A stretch of 52,165 nt of DNA from an uncultured Lachnospira sp. (GCA_910587485.1 CAJUKN010000018.1:1-52165), one strand, 5' to 3'; positions 18,001 through 26,564 are shown, numbered from the stretch's first letter. Numbers and translations: made by a program. Notes: generated by a model from the sequence alone, not told the origin.

Positions 18001-19641
18001 GGAACAGTGACAACACTTGAAGATACACCTGTTATACAAGAAGGTGGAACTGGAGTAATTGAAGGTACAGTGAATGCAGATGGCTCTGTAACAATTGATG
18101 GTGTAACATATACACAATTTATTCAGGCAAATACAGCAGCTGATGCAGGCGGCGAGATGCCAGCTAATGGAACAGCAACATATGTATTTTCACCTAAGAT
18201 TGATTGCTCAGTTACATTACATTCAAGAGTATTAAGTGCAAAACAATGGTGGTTTGTAGAGTCACCAGATGGCGCTAATGTAACTGCAAGACAAGCAGAT
18301 ACTGCTCCTAATGCTATTGAAAGTGTGATGACATTTAACTTAAAGGCAGGTAATAAGTATTACTTTTATGCACAAGGCTCTAAGCCAATGATTTATGGTA
18401 TATATTTTGATAAGCCAGCTGTATCATCATTTATACCACTTAAACCAACAGGTTCAACAGGTGGTTCTACAACAGTTGGCGGGGCAGAACGTAAAGTAAA
18501 ACTTACATGGACACCTGTAACAAATGATACACCAGTATTTTATGGTGTAGACACTTATGTTGATGGTGTAAAAGTTGATACAATTGATGGTATTACAGAC
18601 CCAACAGCTACAATTGGCAGATTATCATCAGGAGTAGCCTATACGTTTAAGGTATATGTAAGTGAAAAAGGCGATGGAGCAAACAGCATGTCAACAACAG
18701 GTATGAATAAGACACTTGTTGGTGAGACAACAATTACTGTTGACGGAGATAAAGATACAGGTGCTATTGAAGCTGCTGATACTACAGTAAGTCTTGCAAG
18801 TGCAATTTATACATGTGCACATGGTACATGGACAAATGTTTCAAAACAGGATGCAAGAGTACGTGGCTATAAGATTTATGCAAATGGAAATTATATCAAG
18901 ACACTTTACAACTATCAGATTTCAAAGTATACAACAGTTGATACAGTAACAAGTCAGGTAGGACGTCTTACACCAGGTATAAACAATAAGGTACAGATTG
19001 TTGCATTTACAGATGCAGGTGTTGAGTATAAGTATCCAGAAGCAACTGTTGAAACACTTAAGAATTATGACTACAAGGCTCCAGTGTGGGCAGCAGATGC
19101 AAAATTGACAGCAGAAGTAACAGGAAATGATGTTGTATTAACATGGCCAGCAGCTACAGATGATACAAAAGTTGGCGGTTATAGAGTATATGTAGATGGA
19201 GTGCCAGTATATGCAGATGCAAATACAAAAGCATTCAATCCAGTCAATGGAACAAAAACAACTACAGATACAACATACACATTAACAGGACTTGACCTTA
19301 CAAAGTCACATACAATCACAGTACAGGCTGGTGACACATGGTGGAAAGCAGAAGAAGGCATGGGAAGTTATGATAAGATGGCAGGCTTTAACTGGACTGT
19401 AAAGGGACTTTCAGTACAAGTTGGAGAAGGCTCAGATGACTTTATGTATGGAGACCTTAATGATGATGGTGAAGTAAATATCCTAGATGCTGTTCTTATA
19501 AAGAAAGTATGTGCTCAGATGGATGTTCAGTACAATAAGAAAGCCGCAGATGTTAAGGTAGATGGTAAGATAGATAGTACAGATGCCGTTCTTCTTGTAA
19601 AATATTGTGCTAAAATGGATATTGTACTTGGTCAGAAATAA
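15070..19641 (+). CDS. secreted GH28 polygalacturonase with FN3 modules and C-terminal dockerin (pectinase 2)
   Basis: Tandem paralogue of pectinase 1, 1523 residues. The signal peptide is identical, and the FN3 and GH28 parts are nearly identical with the same NGD, DD, GHG and RFK motifs. After the GH28 domain (about residue 755) the copies diverge. Here the jelly-roll module is replaced by two related beta-rich modules (about 765-950 and 955-1130), each ending in a K-A-G-(K/N)-x-Y-Y-(I/F)-Y-A motif and a YGI segment. I do not recognise their family; a carbohydrate-binding role is a guess. The copies become alike again from ERKVKLTWTPVTNDT onward through FN3-like modules to the dockerin. Start chosen by GAAAGGGG before the ATG. 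Confidence 0.92.
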   Translation: MKKGMMKVASVVMSVTVAMSTLGLGGTTATAAGLPTTDGHDKYVDKAVFDVIGSDTFGTKPLDNPLFDKTKGSSDITNLQVPVLAYDDTSIGVVWNKPEKYDNVADYKVWVNGELKETARENFKKNSAWTATYMEAFYDYYNTQGKSDVEMVNVDIHSFRATNLKPDTEYTIKVVAIDKDGKELGEAKEIKQKTTKTPEVVNIKDFGAETSEGYTTYDDTINAFVEKNTKAIQSAIDACPEGGKVVVPEGIFVTGALWLKSDMTLEVNGTLWASPNSDHFEIGFLMYPFYTDTRGWGLVNAMSADESAPIKNVRVTGNGTLYGNGWKYGAGSTIDGDGIVSNKGKHTMAGDPTDTANWGLPRYCGGGNVNVFYQGIQSKDSSYKYLKNTGKYTEAQLQAVLDAKTASEASAAGKAFSGDDLKFAYATRSSLLIMRNCENVYVGDITIENPSNHSVNILDSRKIATTNVKVFSYDGNNGDGLGFGCSMDVICWGNFTDTGDDNLGFGSSVGEGARDCNIQTNSEIWMFDNFVREGHGGLAAGSHTGNGIQDVLFEDTVMNHIDMAFRFKSAPTNGGFGANITMRDCAVADTNQGWVLTTSYGDPNSASSTEWAEIGEFYNFASYNVTVNTVVQNTIQVLADIDPVGSPSKPLHSHHNLYFQDITFGDVGVNGSYKNKAGWETLIGCDNSVFYNVKTVSYNKKAIDKNTNKAWSNLQYCNNLIFQGTTMESLGAYTDKMNAAMSPIVVADNKITAENVAPSDEGNGDEPDDPSIQYEVVKTWTGNDIVAAQDKEDTGLNTYYKKDANDTSTATESKWVVDNKSEAVPAELQEEFGTGRAARAGGVKAMDKDAATQSKGTIPASGCYITYTATEDGKLRVASKTSPKKKFFVVDSDGTVVASKDVSATDPVDNTVLEFKVKAGKTYYIYANGETGQVYGISLLKPVAGGDNPGVELQRESVDISKGIIAGEEHGTASGVYGTVTTLEDTPVIQEGGTGVIEGTVNADGSVTIDGVTYTQFIQANTAADAGGEMPANGTATYVFSPKIDCSVTLHSRVLSAKQWWFVESPDGANVTARQADTAPNAIESVMTFNLKAGNKYYFYAQGSKPMIYGIYFDKPAVSSFIPLKPTGSTGGSTTVGGAERKVKLTWTPVTNDTPVFYGVDTYVDGVKVDTIDGITDPTATIGRLSSGVAYTFKVYVSEKGDGANSMSTTGMNKTLVGETTITVDGDKDTGAIEAADTTVSLASAIYTCAHGTWTNVSKQDARVRGYKIYANGNYIKTLYNYQISKYTTVDTVTSQVGRLTPGINNKVQIVAFTDAGVEYKYPEATVETLKNYDYKAPVWAADAKLTAEVTGNDVVLTWPAATDDTKVGGYRVYVDGVPVYADANTKAFNPVNGTKTTTDTTYTLTGLDLTKSHTITVQAGDTWWKAEEGMGSYDKMAGFNWTVKGLSVQVGEGSDDFMYGDLNDDGEVNILDAVLIKKVCAQMDVQYNKKAADVKVDGKIDSTDAVLLVKYCAKMDIVLGQK

Positions 19642-19684
19642 TAATATTTTATAAATAATAGCTTTTTATAAAAAATAAAATTTA

Positions 19685-19732
19685 AGGTGGTCGCTTTAAC
19701 GATTGAAAATCGTTGAGGCGGCACCTTTTTTT
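19685..19732 (+). terminator. intrinsic terminator after pectinase 2
   Basis: Outer stem AGGTG/CACCT with CGC/GCG, inner stem AACGATT/AATCGTT, followed by seven T. Confidence 0.85.
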
Positions 19733-19880
19733 GCTTTTTAAAAGTTTAAAATATACGTTTGTCATATGATTGTTAAGGGATTGACTTCACAATATTCATC
19801 AAGCATTTATATAGTTCATGACTTATTACTTAGAGAAATAAATAAAAAGATAAATAAAAATAAATATTTTATAAAAAATA

Positions 19881-19933
19881 TTGACCGTTAGTCATTTTGT
19901 GGTATAATGCACAATATAAATGACTAATGGTCA
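19881..19933 (+). promoter_or_regulatory. promoter with two matching palindromic operators before the MMPL operon
   Basis: TTGACC (19881-19886), 16-nt spacer, TATAAT (19903-19908). Operator 1 TGACCGTTAGTCA (19882-19894) covers the -35 box; operator 2 TGACTAATGGTCA (19921-19933) lies just downstream of the start site. Operator 1 read on the other strand matches operator 2 at 12 of 13 bases. This is typical of repression by a dimeric regulator; which regulator is not evident. Confidence 0.75.
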
Positions 19934-19975
19934 TTTTTAAAAATACAGCTAAAAGAATTATTTTTTATGTAGGAG

Positions 19976-20075
19976 GTTAAAAATTTTTAACTGCAAGATT
20001 TGTGTCTGTGCGCTGCTTGTCACAAACTTGTAAAAACTTTTTGTTTATTGTGCAAAAGCAGTGCAGAAATGAGGT
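19976..20075 (+). promoter_or_regulatory. structured leader element, family A, copy A2 (before MMPL exporter)
   Basis: GTTAAAAATTTTTAAC palindrome (19976-19991), then arm a CAAGATTTGTGTC (19994-20006), arm b TGCGCTGCTT (20009-20018), arm a' GTCACAAACTTG (20019-20030), and arm b' AAGCAGTGCA (20056-20065) directly before GAAATGAGG. Arms a/a' form 10-11 pairs with a bulged A, and b/b' form 10 pairs. An AGGAGG at 19971 precedes the element without a start codon at useful distance. Confidence 0.7.
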
Positions 20076-20081
20076 TAGAAT

Positions 20082-22184
20082 ATGGAAAAAATCGGTAGAG
20101 CCATCGTCAAGATTAGGATTCCTATTTTAGTTGCAAGTTTTTTGCTTTTAATTCCAGCGGCGTTTGGCTATATTAAGACACGTGTCAATTATGATATTCT
20201 TTATTATCTGCCTAAGGAAATTGACACCATGCAGGGGCAGGATATTCTTCTTGATGAGTTTCAAAAAGGAGCATATGCAATTTTAATTACAGAGGGAATC
20301 GAAGGAAATGATTTGAATCAATTGGAAGATAAGATTGCAGATATAGATGGCGTTGCTAAATTGATATCATATAATCATCTTGCAGGAACATTTCCATTAG
20401 AGATACTTCCAGAAAAATATTCAAAGCAGTTTCATAACTATGAAACCGATGCAACAATGTTTGCTATATTTTTTGAAGATACAACTTCAAGTGATTCTAC
20501 GATGGAGGCGATTAAAAGTATACGAAAAGTTACAGATGGGCAGTGCTTTGTCAGTGGTATGTCCGCAGTGGTGACCGATACAAAGTCACTGTCTGAAAAA
20601 GAAACACCAATATATGTTGCAATTGCAGTTATTCTTGCATGTATTGTTCTTGCATTGTTTATGGATTCCTTTCTTGTACCAGTATTTTTTATGTTAAGTA
20701 TTGGTATGGCAATTGTATATAATCTTGGTTCTAATATTTTTTTAGGAGAGGTGTCTTATATAACAAAAGCATTAGCGGCAGTATTACAGCTTGGTGTGAC
20801 ACTGGATTATTCTATCTTTTTATGGCACAGCTATAAAGAAATGAAAAATGATTATCCAAATGACCATAAGGAAGCGATGGCACATGCAATTGGAAATACG
20901 ATTACATCCGTTGTTGGTTCTTCCATTACAACAGTAGCAGGTTTTATTGCATTGTGTTTTATGAGTTTTACATTGGGCAAAGACTTGGGTATTGTTATGG
21001 CAAAAGGCGTTATATTTGGCGTTATTGGCTGTGTTACGATATTGCCAGCGATGATACTTACATTTGACAAAGCCTTAGAAAAAACAACACACAAAGAATT
21101 ACTCCCTGCAAGATTTGATAAAGTTGCAGGATTTGTTATAAAAAGAAGTTATCTTTTTTTAATACTGTTTGTGATTTTGCTTTTTCCAGCAATTTATGGA
21201 TACAATAACACAAAAGTTTACTATGATTTGGCAAGTACCCTTCCAGAAGATTTGGAATGTACCATTGCCAATAAAAAATTAGAAGAAAATTTTGATATAA
21301 ATTCCATGTATATGATTCTTGCAGATACCAATTTATCAAGTAAAGAAGTCAATAAAATGGTAGATGAAATAAATCAATTGGACGGTATAACATTTGCATT
21401 AAGCCTTGATTCAGTCGTTGGCAATGAACTGCCTCAAGAGTTTATTCCATCAGCAATTAGAAATGAATTAAAAGGTGATAATCATCAAATTATGATGGTT
21501 GCATCGGATTATAAAATTGCATCGGATGAAATTAATACACAAATTGATGCTGTTGATGCGATTGCTAAAAAATATGACCATACTTCAATGGTTATAGGCG
21601 AAGCTCCTTGTACAAAAGATTTGATTACGATTACAGACAGAGATTTTAAAATTGTCAGCATTGTGTCAATTGGAGCAATATTTGTAATTATTTTATTAGT
21701 ATTTCGGTCAATTTCGCTTCCTGTTATTTTAGTATCAGCTATTGAGTTTGCTATATTTGTAAATATGGGACTGCCATATTACCTAAATACAACGATTCCA
21801 TTTATCGCATCGGTCGTTATTGGAACAATACAATTGGGCGCGACGGTTGATTATGCTATTTTAATAACGACAAGATATAAGAAAGAGCGATATAGCGGCT
21901 GTGAAAAGAAGGAAGCTATCTGTACAGCATTGTCAACGTCAATCCCTTCTGTTATTGTCAGTGCATTGGGATTTTTTGCAGCAACATTTGGTGTTGGCTT
22001 GATATCTAGCGTTGATATGATTGGTTCATTATGTATGTTGATGGCACGAGGTGCAATTATTAGTATGTTTGTTGTTATTTTTGTACTTCCTTCGTTATTT
22101 GTTGTATTTGATAAAGTAATTATTCATTCAAGTGTTGGATTTTTTCAAAAAAGTGTGAAAGGTGGAGAATATAGTTATGATTAA
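20082..22184 (+). CDS. MMPL/RND-superfamily membrane exporter
   Basis: A 700-residue inner-membrane protein with two-fold symmetry: one N-terminal membrane segment (about 12-32), an extracellular loop domain to about 170, five clustered membrane segments (about 175-330), then the same pattern repeated (segment at about 350-370, loop, segments at about 530-690). The TLDYSIFLWH and ATVDYAILITTRYK segments are the expected MMPL membrane motifs carrying the proton-relay aspartate. In Firmicutes such proteins are paired with a heptad-repeat surface protein, as here. Substrate unknown; lipid-like or envelope molecules are the family norm. GAGG lies 7 nt before the ATG. Confidence 0.9.
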   Translation: MEKIGRAIVKIRIPILVASFLLLIPAAFGYIKTRVNYDILYYLPKEIDTMQGQDILLDEFQKGAYAILITEGIEGNDLNQLEDKIADIDGVAKLISYNHLAGTFPLEILPEKYSKQFHNYETDATMFAIFFEDTTSSDSTMEAIKSIRKVTDGQCFVSGMSAVVTDTKSLSEKETPIYVAIAVILACIVLALFMDSFLVPVFFMLSIGMAIVYNLGSNIFLGEVSYITKALAAVLQLGVTLDYSIFLWHSYKEMKNDYPNDHKEAMAHAIGNTITSVVGSSITTVAGFIALCFMSFTLGKDLGIVMAKGVIFGVIGCVTILPAMILTFDKALEKTTHKELLPARFDKVAGFVIKRSYLFLILFVILLFPAIYGYNNTKVYYDLASTLPEDLECTIANKKLEENFDINSMYMILADTNLSSKEVNKMVDEINQLDGITFALSLDSVVGNELPQEFIPSAIRNELKGDNHQIMMVASDYKIASDEINTQIDAVDAIAKKYDHTSMVIGEAPCTKDLITITDRDFKIVSIVSIGAIFVIILLVFRSISLPVILVSAIEFAIFVNMGLPYYLNTTIPFIASVVIGTIQLGATVDYAILITTRYKKERYSGCEKKEAICTALSTSIPSVIVSALGFFAATFGVGLISSVDMIGSLCMLMARGAIISMFVVIFVLPSLFVVFDKVIIHSSVGFFQKSVKGGEYSYD

Positions 22185-24861
22185 GAAAAAATTATTTAAA
22201 TATACATCTGTTTTATTATGTGCTTCTATAATGGCAATGAGTTTAACTGCTTGTCAGTCAAATAATGCAAGTATGTCTGTGGATAATCTTGTTGAAATTT
22301 CACAGAATGGTGGAAATCTCAGTTCATTAGAAGAAATATTAAATGATACCTTATTTCAAAGTGTAAATACGACTTCTTCTAAGGAAAATCGTAAGGAAGA
22401 AACTGTTTATGTGTTTGCAGATGCCACAGGTAAACAAAATAAATTAATTGTGAATGAAAAATTAAAAAATGCTTCAAAAGCGTCAACAATTAATGATACA
22501 ACGAATTTAAAGGATGTTAAAAATATTAATGGAGATGAGAGTTTTCAAACAAGCGGCAGTCAAGTTACATGGAGTGCTGATGGAAAAGACATCACGTATC
22601 AGGGAACATATAATGAAGAGGCACCTGTGACAATGAATGTAAAATATTATCTCAATGATAAAGAAATATCCGCAGATGAACTTGCAGGAAAAAGCGGTAA
22701 AGTAAAAATCCGATTTGATTATACCAATAATCTTAAAAAACAGATTGTTGTAAATGGTAAGACAAAAGATGCGTATGTACCATTTACAATGATAACGGGT
22801 ATGATTTTATCTTCCGATAAATTTAGCAATATTGAAGTTACCAATGGGAAAATGATTGAATCTGACAAGGGAAATATAGTAGTTGGCATTACAATGCCAG
22901 GATTAAAAGAAAGCTTGAATTTAAGTTTTGATGGTAAATTAGCAGATGTGGATATACCGCAATATTTTGAAGTGACGGCTGATGTAAATGATTTTGAGCT
23001 TGATATGACAATGTCTGTTGCAACAAGCAATGCTTTTACTGCTGCAAACCTTGATGAACTGAATCTTGATAAAGTTACAGATAAAGTAGATACATTAACT
23101 ACTGCTGGAAATCAGTTAGAAGATGGTACAAAACAGCTTGCAGATGGTGTTTCTGCTTTACATGATAAAGTACCAGAATTAAAAGACGGTGTTGCACAGC
23201 TTGATGATGGCGCAAGTGCTTTGAAGGAAGGAGCAACACAACTTAATGATGGAGCAAACATTTTGCAGGGTGGTGCAGCACAGCTTGATGACGGTGTAGA
23301 TGCATTACAAGATGGAGCCATACAGCTAGATGATGGTATGGGTACTTTACAAGGTGGTGCAACACAACTTGATGATGGCATAAGTACTCTTAAAGATGGA
23401 GCAGTACAGCTTTACGAAGGAAGCAACGCATTACAGTCTGGTATTGGTGAATATACAACAGGTGTTGTGGCAGCATCGGACGGAAGTATTCAAGTTGATG
23501 CAGGTGCAAGTCAGCTTCTTGCTGGTATTAATGCGTATTCTGAAAGCATGAGAACGCAAATTGTAACAGGTGTTGCACAGCTTAGTATTGGAGCTGGAAA
23601 ACTTAGTACAGGGATTGATACGCTTGGTGCAATGATGACAGAATCTTTTGCTCAGATTAAACAAAATGCACAGTCTTATGGAGCAAAATATAATGAATCC
23701 ATAACACAAGATTCTTCTATAGAAACGCTTGCAACAACCAATATGGGAGCAGGAAGTATTAATGATAATCTTAAAAAGATTGCGCAAGGTATTAAGGCGG
23801 CATCGGGAAAAGATATAGAATTTGCAGATATTACACCAGCAACAGACCTAGAGGGCAATCTTACAGATACAGAGTATGTGACTGGATTAATTGCAAAGTA
23901 TATGGATTCCTATGCGGCAGCAGTTGGCTATAATGATGTTCTTGGTGAGCTTAATACAGCAATTAATCAGGCAAGTAAGGGTGCAGTAACTTCTGTTAGC
24001 AATGCCTATATGAAGGAGATGCAGCTTTTGGTGAGCGCAGTAGGAAACGGCAGTGTTGCCACTGCATTAAATCAGGTATATTCTGGTGCTGAAAATGACA
24101 ATGTTTCTCTTTCACAAAGTTTAAAAGATTTATCTGATGGAGGAAAAGAAGTAAGCAATGGCGCACAAAAACTTCAAGCAGGTATTGGTACATTTGAAGG
24201 GCTTACACAGGAGAGCATAAAAGAGATAAAAAATGATACGCTTTGTTCGGCGTTATTTAAGCTTCAGGCAGGTGCCGCACAATTGTCAGGAGGAACCTCG
24301 CAGCTTCAATCTGGATTGTCGCAGTTAAAAGCAAACAATGATAAATTAAATAAAGGAGCTGCTGATTTGCAGGCTGGAAGCTCACAGCTTACGGCAGGTG
24401 CTAATGATTTAAAAAATGGCACGTCACAGCTTTTGACAGGTGCTAATGATTTAAAGAAAGGAACATTGCAGCTTAAAGCAGGCACGAACAGTCTAAAGAG
24501 CGGTACATTACAGCTTTTAACAGGCACAGAGGATTTGAAAAACGGAACATCACAGCTTTTGACAGGTACGAATGATTTAAAGAATGGCACATCACAGCTT
24601 TTGGATGCGTCAAATACACTTGCAGATGGAGTTGGTCAATTAAATGAAGGTGCAATAACATTAAAGGATGGTATGGTGGAATTTAATACAACAGGTATAA
24701 GCAAAATTGCAGATTTGATAAATAATGATATGAATGAAGCCATAGATACCATTAAAAAAGTTGCAGAGCTTGGAAATGATTATCAGTCATTTGCAGGAAA
24801 ATCTCAAGATGTAAAGGGAAGTGTTAAGTTTATTTATAAGACAGAAGGTATTACAAAATAA
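22177..24861 (+). CDS. lipoprotein with X-X-X-Leu-X-X-Gly heptad repeats
   Basis: 894 residues. A type II signal peptide ends in the lipobox LTAC (cysteine near residue 26), so it is probably membrane-tethered on the outside. The N-terminal third is a beta-rich domain of the kind found in YhgE-like proteins. Two blocks of heptads with Leu and Gly (QLDDGASALKEG and similar, about residues 315-430 and 690-840) form a predicted long helical rod; a helical spacer lies between. Start chosen at ATG 22177 (GGTGGAG upstream), overlapping the MMPL stop by 8 nt; the GTG at 22162 is inside that ribosome binding site. It probably acts with the MMPL exporter. No C-terminal membrane segments are visible. 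Confidence 0.85.
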   Translation: MIKKKLFKYTSVLLCASIMAMSLTACQSNNASMSVDNLVEISQNGGNLSSLEEILNDTLFQSVNTTSSKENRKEETVYVFADATGKQNKLIVNEKLKNASKASTINDTTNLKDVKNINGDESFQTSGSQVTWSADGKDITYQGTYNEEAPVTMNVKYYLNDKEISADELAGKSGKVKIRFDYTNNLKKQIVVNGKTKDAYVPFTMITGMILSSDKFSNIEVTNGKMIESDKGNIVVGITMPGLKESLNLSFDGKLADVDIPQYFEVTADVNDFELDMTMSVATSNAFTAANLDELNLDKVTDKVDTLTTAGNQLEDGTKQLADGVSALHDKVPELKDGVAQLDDGASALKEGATQLNDGANILQGGAAQLDDGVDALQDGAIQLDDGMGTLQGGATQLDDGISTLKDGAVQLYEGSNALQSGIGEYTTGVVAASDGSIQVDAGASQLLAGINAYSESMRTQIVTGVAQLSIGAGKLSTGIDTLGAMMTESFAQIKQNAQSYGAKYNESITQDSSIETLATTNMGAGSINDNLKKIAQGIKAASGKDIEFADITPATDLEGNLTDTEYVTGLIAKYMDSYAAAVGYNDVLGELNTAINQASKGAVTSVSNAYMKEMQLLVSAVGNGSVATALNQVYSGAENDNVSLSQSLKDLSDGGKEVSNGAQKLQAGIGTFEGLTQESIKEIKNDTLCSALFKLQAGAAQLSGGTSQLQSGLSQLKANNDKLNKGAADLQAGSSQLTAGANDLKNGTSQLLTGANDLKKGTLQLKAGTNSLKSGTLQLLTGTEDLKNGTSQLLTGTNDLKNGTSQLLDASNTLADGVGQLNEGAITLKDGMVEFNTTGISKIADLINNDMNEAIDTIKKVAELGNDYQSFAGKSQDVKGSVKFIYKTEGITK

Positions 24862-24863
24862 AA

Positions 24864-24958
24864 TTTAACCCTTATCAGGAAAGACCTTTGCTTTTTAACC
24901 TCATCAAGGAAGTCCCCCACTTCAATGCTGCAAAGGCATAAGTGGGGGTAGGGACTTT
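24864..24958 (+). repeat. dispersed repeat, family B, copy B2 (5' half, with duplicated start)
   Basis: The family start motif occurs twice in tandem: TTTAACCCTTATCAGGAAAG (24864) and TTTAACCTCATCAAGGAAG (24894). The second is followed by a strong hairpin CCCCCACTT/AAGTGGGGG flanked by AAGTCCC and GGGACTT. The 3' half of the family (AAGTAGCACAGCGGATTG-like) is absent. It may also terminate the MMPL operon, since no other terminator is near. Confidence 0.65.
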
Positions 24959-25006
24959 CTTGTTTAAAAAGTCTATAAAGGGACAATAAGATTAGACAGA
25001 AGTAGC

Positions 25007-25099
25007 GGGCTGTTGCAAAAAGAATTTCAAGTGCCATATATTTTAGTTTACTGTTATAACTACTATATATAGTGTGCGCTTTCTGTTTTGCAACAGCCC
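25007..25099 (-). mobile_element. 93-bp inverted-repeat element, family D, copy D1
   Basis: Ends are perfect 14-bp inverted repeats GGGCTGTTGCAAAA. The interior read on the minus strand matches D2 (29927) along its length, including CTATATATAGTAGTT, so D1 and D2 are one element in opposite orientations. There is no coding capacity. GGxxCTGTTGCAAA-type ends occur on insertion sequences such as the IS6 family, suggesting a non-autonomous (MITE-like) derivative. No clear target duplication was found. Confidence 0.65.
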
Positions 25100-25148
25100 A
25101 AACTACTTTAAAATGAAATAATATTTAGGTATTTATAATAAATATATA

Positions 25149-26123
25149 TTAATTTTGAAACCGAATTTGCTCTTTTTTGATGGGCGAATATCGAATTAAA
25201 CGGGAACAATTTAAATTTTCATGGTACATATTGACAGCAGAAATTTGGTGATTTTCATAAGTGGTATAATAGTAAATACCTTTTTGGGTATTACAGCATG
25301 AAGTATAAAATGTGATTTCATATTTTCCATCACCAAGATTACAGCATCCTTTTTGTTGTTCAACAGCCCCTAAAATATGAAAAAATTGGTTGACACTTTC
25401 CATTTCAGAATCACCACAAATAGAATTCATTTTTACAAAAGAAGCTCTTACAAAACGTGATGGAGAAGATAAATCACCTGGAAGCCCTAATGCACCCATA
25501 CCGCGACAATAGGTATGCAGCGGCAGTTTGCTGCAAAAATTATTTTGTGGCTGACCAGTAGTAAGAGCCATATAGTTATTAAGATTAAACATTTGTTCAT
25601 TAAATGGGGGATTATTAGTCAATATACCAACAGGATTATCATAGACATTGATTCCTGTTTGTGTTGATTCTACAGTAATGGATTTGCCATGTCCAGCAAT
25701 TATCCAATGAAGCTGTGGTGTTGGAAGCTCCTCATTAAAGGGTGGATTTGTAAGATTCATTAGATTTAATTGTTCTTTTGCTTCTTCTATGGTTCCACAT
25801 TGACACAAAATCCAAGATATAAATTCAAAAGTAGCAATATTGTACTTGTACTTGTCCACTTCTTTATAAACAGCATTGCCGACAAAATTCAGACCAGCCA
25901 TTCCAAGCCCTTTTTCATTTATTGCATCATAATATAGCGGATAATTTTCGACAACATGAGCCATTCCAATAATTGCATAATGATTATTGATAATGCCAAC
26001 ATTTCGGAAATTAAAACAATAATTGCGTGGTGTTATTACGATTTCATCACCATAAGAAATTTCATAATCGAGTGTGCGTCCAAAATAAAAGTCTTTTGTT
26101 TCATAAGTTGCTGCTGTACACAT
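25149..26123 (-). CDS. choloylglycine hydrolase family protein (bile salt hydrolase or penicillin V acylase type)
   Basis: An N-terminal-nucleophile amidase, 324 residues, the usual family length. The nucleophile Cys2 directly follows Met1 (MCTAATYETKD). Other family positions are present: R16 and D19 (FGRTLDYE), N79 (GMAGLNF), N170/N171 (ILTNNPPF) and an arginine in SRFVRA (R223/R226). The Met before Cys2 must be removed, and no signal peptide is present, so the enzyme is cytosolic. GGAGG lies just before the start. In a gut organism the substrate is likely conjugated bile acids, but sequence alone does not separate bile salt from penicillin V or acyl-homoserine lactone hydrolases. Confidence 0.85.
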   Translation of the reverse strand: MCTAATYETKDFYFGRTLDYEISYGDEIVITPRNYCFNFRNVGIINNHYAIIGMAHVVENYPLYYDAINEKGLGMAGLNFVGNAVYKEVDKYKYNIATFEFISWILCQCGTIEEAKEQLNLMNLTNPPFNEELPTPQLHWIIAGHGKSITVESTQTGINVYDNPVGILTNNPPFNEQMFNLNNYMALTTGQPQNNFCSKLPLHTYCRGMGALGLPGDLSSPSRFVRASFVKMNSICGDSEMESVNQFFHILGAVEQQKGCCNLGDGKYEITFYTSCCNTQKGIYYYTTYENHQISAVNMYHENLNCSRLIRYSPIKKEQIRFQN

Positions 26124-26183
26124 GGCTTCCTCCTTTTATTTTCTTAATTGATATTTTTATTTATAAAATAGGAAATTGCAATA

Positions 26184-26313
26184 AAGTCAATCCAATATTC
26201 AAAATTTGTCCTGCTAGTTGCTTATAATCTCCTTATTACTTTGCATCATTTTTTAAACAGGCAGATTAAATTTTTGCTTTCTAAACGGAGACTTTCGGAT
26301 AAGATTAAAAAAT
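26184..26313 (-). repeat. dispersed repeat, family B, copy B3 (minus orientation)
   Basis: On the minus strand it reads AATCTTATCCGAAAGTCTCC, then AAGGAGATTATAAGCAACTAGC, then TTGAATATTGGATTGACTT, which follow the order and spacing of the 5' motif, the middle motif and the TGAATACCTGCTTTGACTT end of copy B7. The inner hairpin has been replaced by A/T-rich sequence. It lies just upstream of the bile-salt-hydrolase-like gene. Confidence 0.55.
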
Positions 26314-26564
26314 TTATCATTGTATTTTATTATTTTATACGAACCGTCTTCATTCTATTCCAACTATGTGTATAGAAGATTATTATCTTGATAAGAATGA
26401 ATACAATGGCAGTTGATATTTATAATAAAATTGGCTTTATTTTGTTGAAAAATAAAAATATTTGTGTTAATATACAAATGGATAGTAAAATTATGTTTAA
26501 AAATGGCTTATAGGATAGAATTGACAATATAAAAAGTAGAGAGATTGGTAAAATGCTTTGTGAA

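Noticed and set aside
23112..23381. Antisense open frame rich in Pro/Ser/Cys over the lipoprotein gene
   Set aside because: It mirrors the Leu-Gly heptad repeats of the coding strand and has no ribosome binding site or family match; likewise the open frames opposite the pectinase genes.
22177..24861. Repetitive DNA in the lipoprotein gene as a CRISPR or satellite array
   Set aside because: The near-33/42-bp periodicity follows the protein heptads, with silent changes between units, so it is coding repetition.
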